NCBI GenBank assembly: GCA_903864895.1
Contig: CAIPHQ010000216.1
Coordinates: 1-34,550 of the forward strand
DNA: 34,550 nt
Reading direction: 5' to 3'
DNA from: an uncultured Rhodospirillales bacterium
Lineage (GTDB): Bacteria > Pseudomonadota > Alphaproteobacteria > Acetobacterales > Acetobacteraceae
The position numbers and the translations under genes were made by a program. Under the pieces are notes generated by a model. It was given only the letters and a program-made list of their open reading frames with translations. It did not search any database and was not told the origin of the DNA. Below, one piece after another: positions 31,915 to 34,550 of the stretch. Numbering within the stretch: position 1 is the stretch's first letter; the number at the start of each line of letters is the position of its first letter.

Positions 31915-33630
31915 GTGGACGCGATCACAGGCGGGCATGGCCCGCGTCAGGACATGGACGACTTGGCCCATCTGCTGATGGAACAGGGCCACTGCGATAT
32001 CAAAACGCTCGACCGCGCCCGCCGCGTGGCCACCGAATCCGGCCAGCGGCTGGACAGCGTGATGATCCAGCTTGGGCTTGTCAGTGAACGCGGGCTGGCC
32101 GAGGCCTATGCGGCGCTGCTGGGCACCAGCGTGGTCAAACCGGATCGCTATCCGGAAGAACCGTTGCTGCCCGAACGCCTGACCACCCGCTTCCTGCGCA
32201 CCGCCCGCGCGCTGCCGATTCTGCTGGATGGCGACACGCTGGTGGTGGCCGCCACCGACCCGCTGGACGCGTTCACCCCTGCCGCCATCGCAGCTGCCAC
32301 CGGCAAGCGCGTGGTGCTGGAAGTCGCCGTTCCCATTGAAATCGAAGCCGCCTTCGACCGGCTGTACCGCGACGAGACCGCCGAAGCCGAGACCGAGGGC
32401 GGTGAGGATGACGCGCCGCTGGAAGAAGATGCCGAACGTCTGAAGGATCTGGCCAGCGAAGCCCCGGTGATCCGGCTGGTGAACCAGTTGATCGCTCGCG
32501 CGGTGGAAACCCACGCCAGCGACATTCACATCGAACCCTTCGAAGACCGCCTTCGCATCCGCTACCGCTATGACGGCGTGTTGCAGGAAGCCGAAAGCCC
32601 GCCCGCGCGGCTGATCCCGGCCATCACGTCGCGCATCAAGATCATGGCGAAATTGGACATCGCCGAGCGCCGCCTGCCGCAGGACGGGCGCATCAAGCTG
32701 GCCGTGCGCGGGCAGGAAGTGGATTTCCGCGTTTCCACCATTCCCAGCCTGTGGGGTGAGACAGTGGTGATGCGCGTGCTGGACCGCACGGCAGTGGCGT
32801 TTGACTACGCCAAACTTGGCCTGCCCGCGCCGGTGATTGGCCGCCTGACCGAGGCGCTCAATTTGCCCAACGGCATCGTGCTGGTCACCGGCCCAACCGG
32901 CTCGGGCAAGACCACCACGCTGTATTCGGGGCTGATGTCGCTCAATTCCGTGGTGCGCAAGGTCGTCACTGTGGAAGACCCCATCGAATACCAGTTGCGC
33001 GGCATCAACCAGATTCAGGTCAAGCCGCAGATCGGCCTGACCTTTGCCACCTTGCTGCGCTCGATCTTGCGGCAGGACCCGGATGTGATCATGGTCGGCG
33101 AAATCCGTGATCTGGAAACCGCGCAGATCGCGGTGCAGGCGGCACTGACCGGGCATCTGGTGCTGAGCACGCTGCACACCAACTCCGCCTCGGCCACCAT
33201 CACCCGTCTGCGCGACATGGGGCTGGAGGATTACCTGCTGACCGCCGTGCTGCGCGGCGTGCTGGCGCAGCGCCTCGTGCGGCGGTTGTGCAATGCCTGC
33301 AAGACGGAAGCGGACGCAGCCCCTGAACTGATCGAGCGTTTCGACCTCGCCCGCCGCACCACCAAACGCCCTCTGACGCTGTGGCACCCGCAGGGCTGCC
33401 CGGCCTGCCGGCAGACCGGCTACAAGGGCCGTCTGGCGATTGCCGAATTTCTGCATCCCACCCCGGACATCGAACGGCTGGTGTTCGCCCATGCCGACCA
33501 TTCGGACATCGAGCGCGCGGCGGTGGCGGGCGGCATGGCGACCATGTTCGATGCGGGGCTGGAGGCGGCGCTGGACGGCGTGACCACCATCGAGGAAGTC
33601 ATGCGCAGCATCCGCGCCGCCGAGGCGTAA
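31915..33630 (+). CDS. gspE: Type II secretion / type IV pilus assembly ATPase GspE
   Basis: A 571-aa cytoplasmic ATPase. The N-terminal MshEN/GspE-N domain is followed by an acidic linker (ETAEAETEGGEDDAPLEE) and the RecA-like core: Walker A GPTGSGKTT (326-334), Asp box VEDPIEYQ, Walker B DPDVIMVGEIRD and His box TGHLVLSTLHTN. The tetracysteine zinc element (CNAC and CPAC) follows. The frame has no ATG at the natural start. A GTG at 31915 with GGAGCGAGGG just upstream is preferred; ATG 31954 lacks a well-spaced site. It powers pseudopilus or pilus assembly. Five bases separate it from gspF, so both are co-transcribed. Confidence 0.93.
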   Translation: MDAITGGHGPRQDMDDLAHLLMEQGHCDIKTLDRARRVATESGQRLDSVMIQLGLVSERGLAEAYAALLGTSVVKPDRYPEEPLLPERLTTRFLRTARALPILLDGDTLVVAATDPLDAFTPAAIAAATGKRVVLEVAVPIEIEAAFDRLYRDETAEAETEGGEDDAPLEEDAERLKDLASEAPVIRLVNQLIARAVETHASDIHIEPFEDRLRIRYRYDGVLQEAESPPARLIPAITSRIKIMAKLDIAERRLPQDGRIKLAVRGQEVDFRVSTIPSLWGETVVMRVLDRTAVAFDYAKLGLPAPVIGRLTEALNLPNGIVLVTGPTGSGKTTTLYSGLMSLNSVVRKVVTVEDPIEYQLRGINQIQVKPQIGLTFATLLRSILRQDPDVIMVGEIRDLETAQIAVQAALTGHLVLSTLHTNSASATITRLRDMGLEDYLLTAVLRGVLAQRLVRRLCNACKTEADAAPELIERFDLARRTTKRPLTLWHPQGCPACRQTGYKGRLAIAEFLHPTPDIERLVFAHADHSDIERAAVAGGMATMFDAGLEAALDGVTTIEEVMRSIRAAEA

Positions 33631-33634
33631 GGGC

Positions 33635-34550
33635 GTGGCAAGTTTTCGCTACACCGCAATCACGCCCGCCGGGGAGACCACGCGCGGCGTGATCGAGGCG
33701 GCGAATGAAGCCGCCGTGATCGAGCAATTGCGCAAGCAGGGCAGCATTCCGGTCAGCGCCGAACCGGTGGCAAGCGGCTTCCTCGCCGGTCTGCTCAGCA
33801 TGGAATTCGGCGGCGGTGCGCGGCTGACCCGGCAGGACGTGACCAACATCACCCGCGAATTGTCCATCATGCTCGGCGCCGGGCAGGATCTGGACCGCGC
33901 GCTGCGCTTTCTGGTCGATACCGCGCCCAATCCGCGCGTGAAGACGGTCATGGACCAGTTGCGCGCATCGGTCCGCGATGGCGCGTCCCTGGCGGTGTCG
34001 CTGGCCAAGCACCCGAAAAGCTTTCCGCGCCTGTATATCGGCCTTGTCCGCGCCGGTGAGGCAGGTGGCGCCTTGGCCCCCACACTGGAACGGCTTGCCA
34101 CCCTGCTGGAGCGCGAGCGCAGCCTGAATTCCACCATCCAGTCGGCGATGATCTACCCCACGCTGCTGGTGATCGCCGCCATCGGCGCGATCGCGCTGCT
34201 GTTGACGCAAGTGCTGCCGCAATTCGTGCCGTTGTTCGAGCAGAACGGCGCGTCACTGCCACGGCCCACGCAAATCCTGATCGATCTGGGCAGCTACACC
34301 ACGAATTACGGACTGTATGCGCTGCTGGCGATCATTCTGCTTGTGCTGTCGGTCCGGCAATTGCTCACCCGCCCGCCGGTGCGGCTGCGCGCCGATACCA
34401 TGATCCTGCACTTGCCGATCATCGGCAAACTGGCACGCGAGGCGCTGGCAGCCCGCTTTGCCCGCACGCTCGGCACGCTGCTGATCAACGGCATTCCGCT
34501 GATCGGCGCACTGGACATCGTCCGGGAAGCCATCGGCAACATGGCAGCGG
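33635..34550 (+). CDS. gspF: Type II secretion inner-membrane protein GspF (partial)
   Basis: The frame starts at a GTG (33635, 4 nt after the gspE stop) and runs off the right edge after about 305 residues. It starts VASFRYTAITPAGETTRG, typical of GspF/PilC, and has LTRQDVTNITRELSIMLGAG, the first T2SSF cytoplasmic domain (about 65-185), a membrane segment near 185-210 (LLVIAAIGAIALLLTQ) and a second membrane segment near 230-250. The start of the second T2SSF domain (LAARFARTLGTLLINGIPL) follows. It is the inner-membrane platform that works with GspE. The end is missing. Other secretion genes are expected to the right. Confidence 0.92.
   Translation, partial: MASFRYTAITPAGETTRGVIEAANEAAVIEQLRKQGSIPVSAEPVASGFLAGLLSMEFGGGARLTRQDVTNITRELSIMLGAGQDLDRALRFLVDTAPNPRVKTVMDQLRASVRDGASLAVSLAKHPKSFPRLYIGLVRAGEAGGALAPTLERLATLLERERSLNSTIQSAMIYPTLLVIAAIGAIALLLTQVLPQFVPLFEQNGASLPRPTQILIDLGSYTTNYGLYALLAIILLVLSVRQLLTRPPVRLRADTMILHLPIIGKLAREALAARFARTLGTLLINGIPLIGALDIVREAIGNMAA

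Noticed and set aside
31867-33501. 544-codon frame antisense to gspE
   Set aside because: GspE is unmistakable on the plus strand; the antisense translation has no recognisable domain.

Overview
The window looks like a chromosomal segment of a high-GC alphaproteobacterium, most likely in or near the Acetobacteraceae. This is inferred from strong G/C third-position bias, a Hint_2-type protein, and a giant DUF3739-type filamentous haemagglutinin, both common in that family. No insertion sequence, phage gene, CRISPR array or rRNA was seen.

Layout. (1) 1-2300: 5' end of an N-formylglutamate amidohydrolase gene (minus strand), a Hint-domain protein with a clear terminator, a tRNA-Val(GAC) with its own terminator, and a 71-aa hypothetical. 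(2) 2347-4851, minus strand: a MalF/MalG-type permease pair followed by a metallo-beta-lactamase-fold hydrolase. (3) 5155-12663, plus strand, divergent from (2): a VOC protein, ABC ATPase A, a periplasmic sugar-binding protein, a second MalF/MalG-type permease pair, ABC ATPase B, a small membrane protein and a PfkB kinase. (4) 12769-13767: an orphan TAXI-like periplasmic binding protein. (5) 13777-18289, minus strand: a Gfo/Idh/MocA oxidoreductase, a TIM-barrel isomerase-like protein, a nucleoside hydrolase, a tagatose/psicose-3-epimerase-like protein, then a VapBC-type toxin-antitoxin pair. (6) 18592-31089: one 4165-aa haemagglutinin-type exoprotein. (7) 31093-34550: prepilin peptidase (minus) divergent from gspE and a truncated gspF of a type II secretion or type IV pilus-like system.

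How it fits together. Regions 2, 3 and 5 read as one uptake and catabolic locus for a carbohydrate, polyol or nucleoside-like compound: import, possible glycosidic cleavage (nucleoside hydrolase), epimerisation or isomerisation and oxidation, then phosphorylation by PfkB. The substrate cannot be named from sequence alone.

The most striking observation is the ATPase pair. ATPase A has a normal signature (LSGGE) but proline where the H-loop histidine should be. ATPase B keeps the H-loop histidine but has a degenerate signature (LGEGE). The defects are complementary: an A-B heterodimer would have one consensus and one degenerate ATP site, an arrangement better known from asymmetric ABC exporters. 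With the duplicated divergent permease pair, the single binding protein and an unrecognised small membrane protein whose start codon overlaps the ATPase B stop, this may be an unusual type of sugar importer. The giant exoprotein beside type II secretion genes, with no TpsB partner in view, is the second point of interest.
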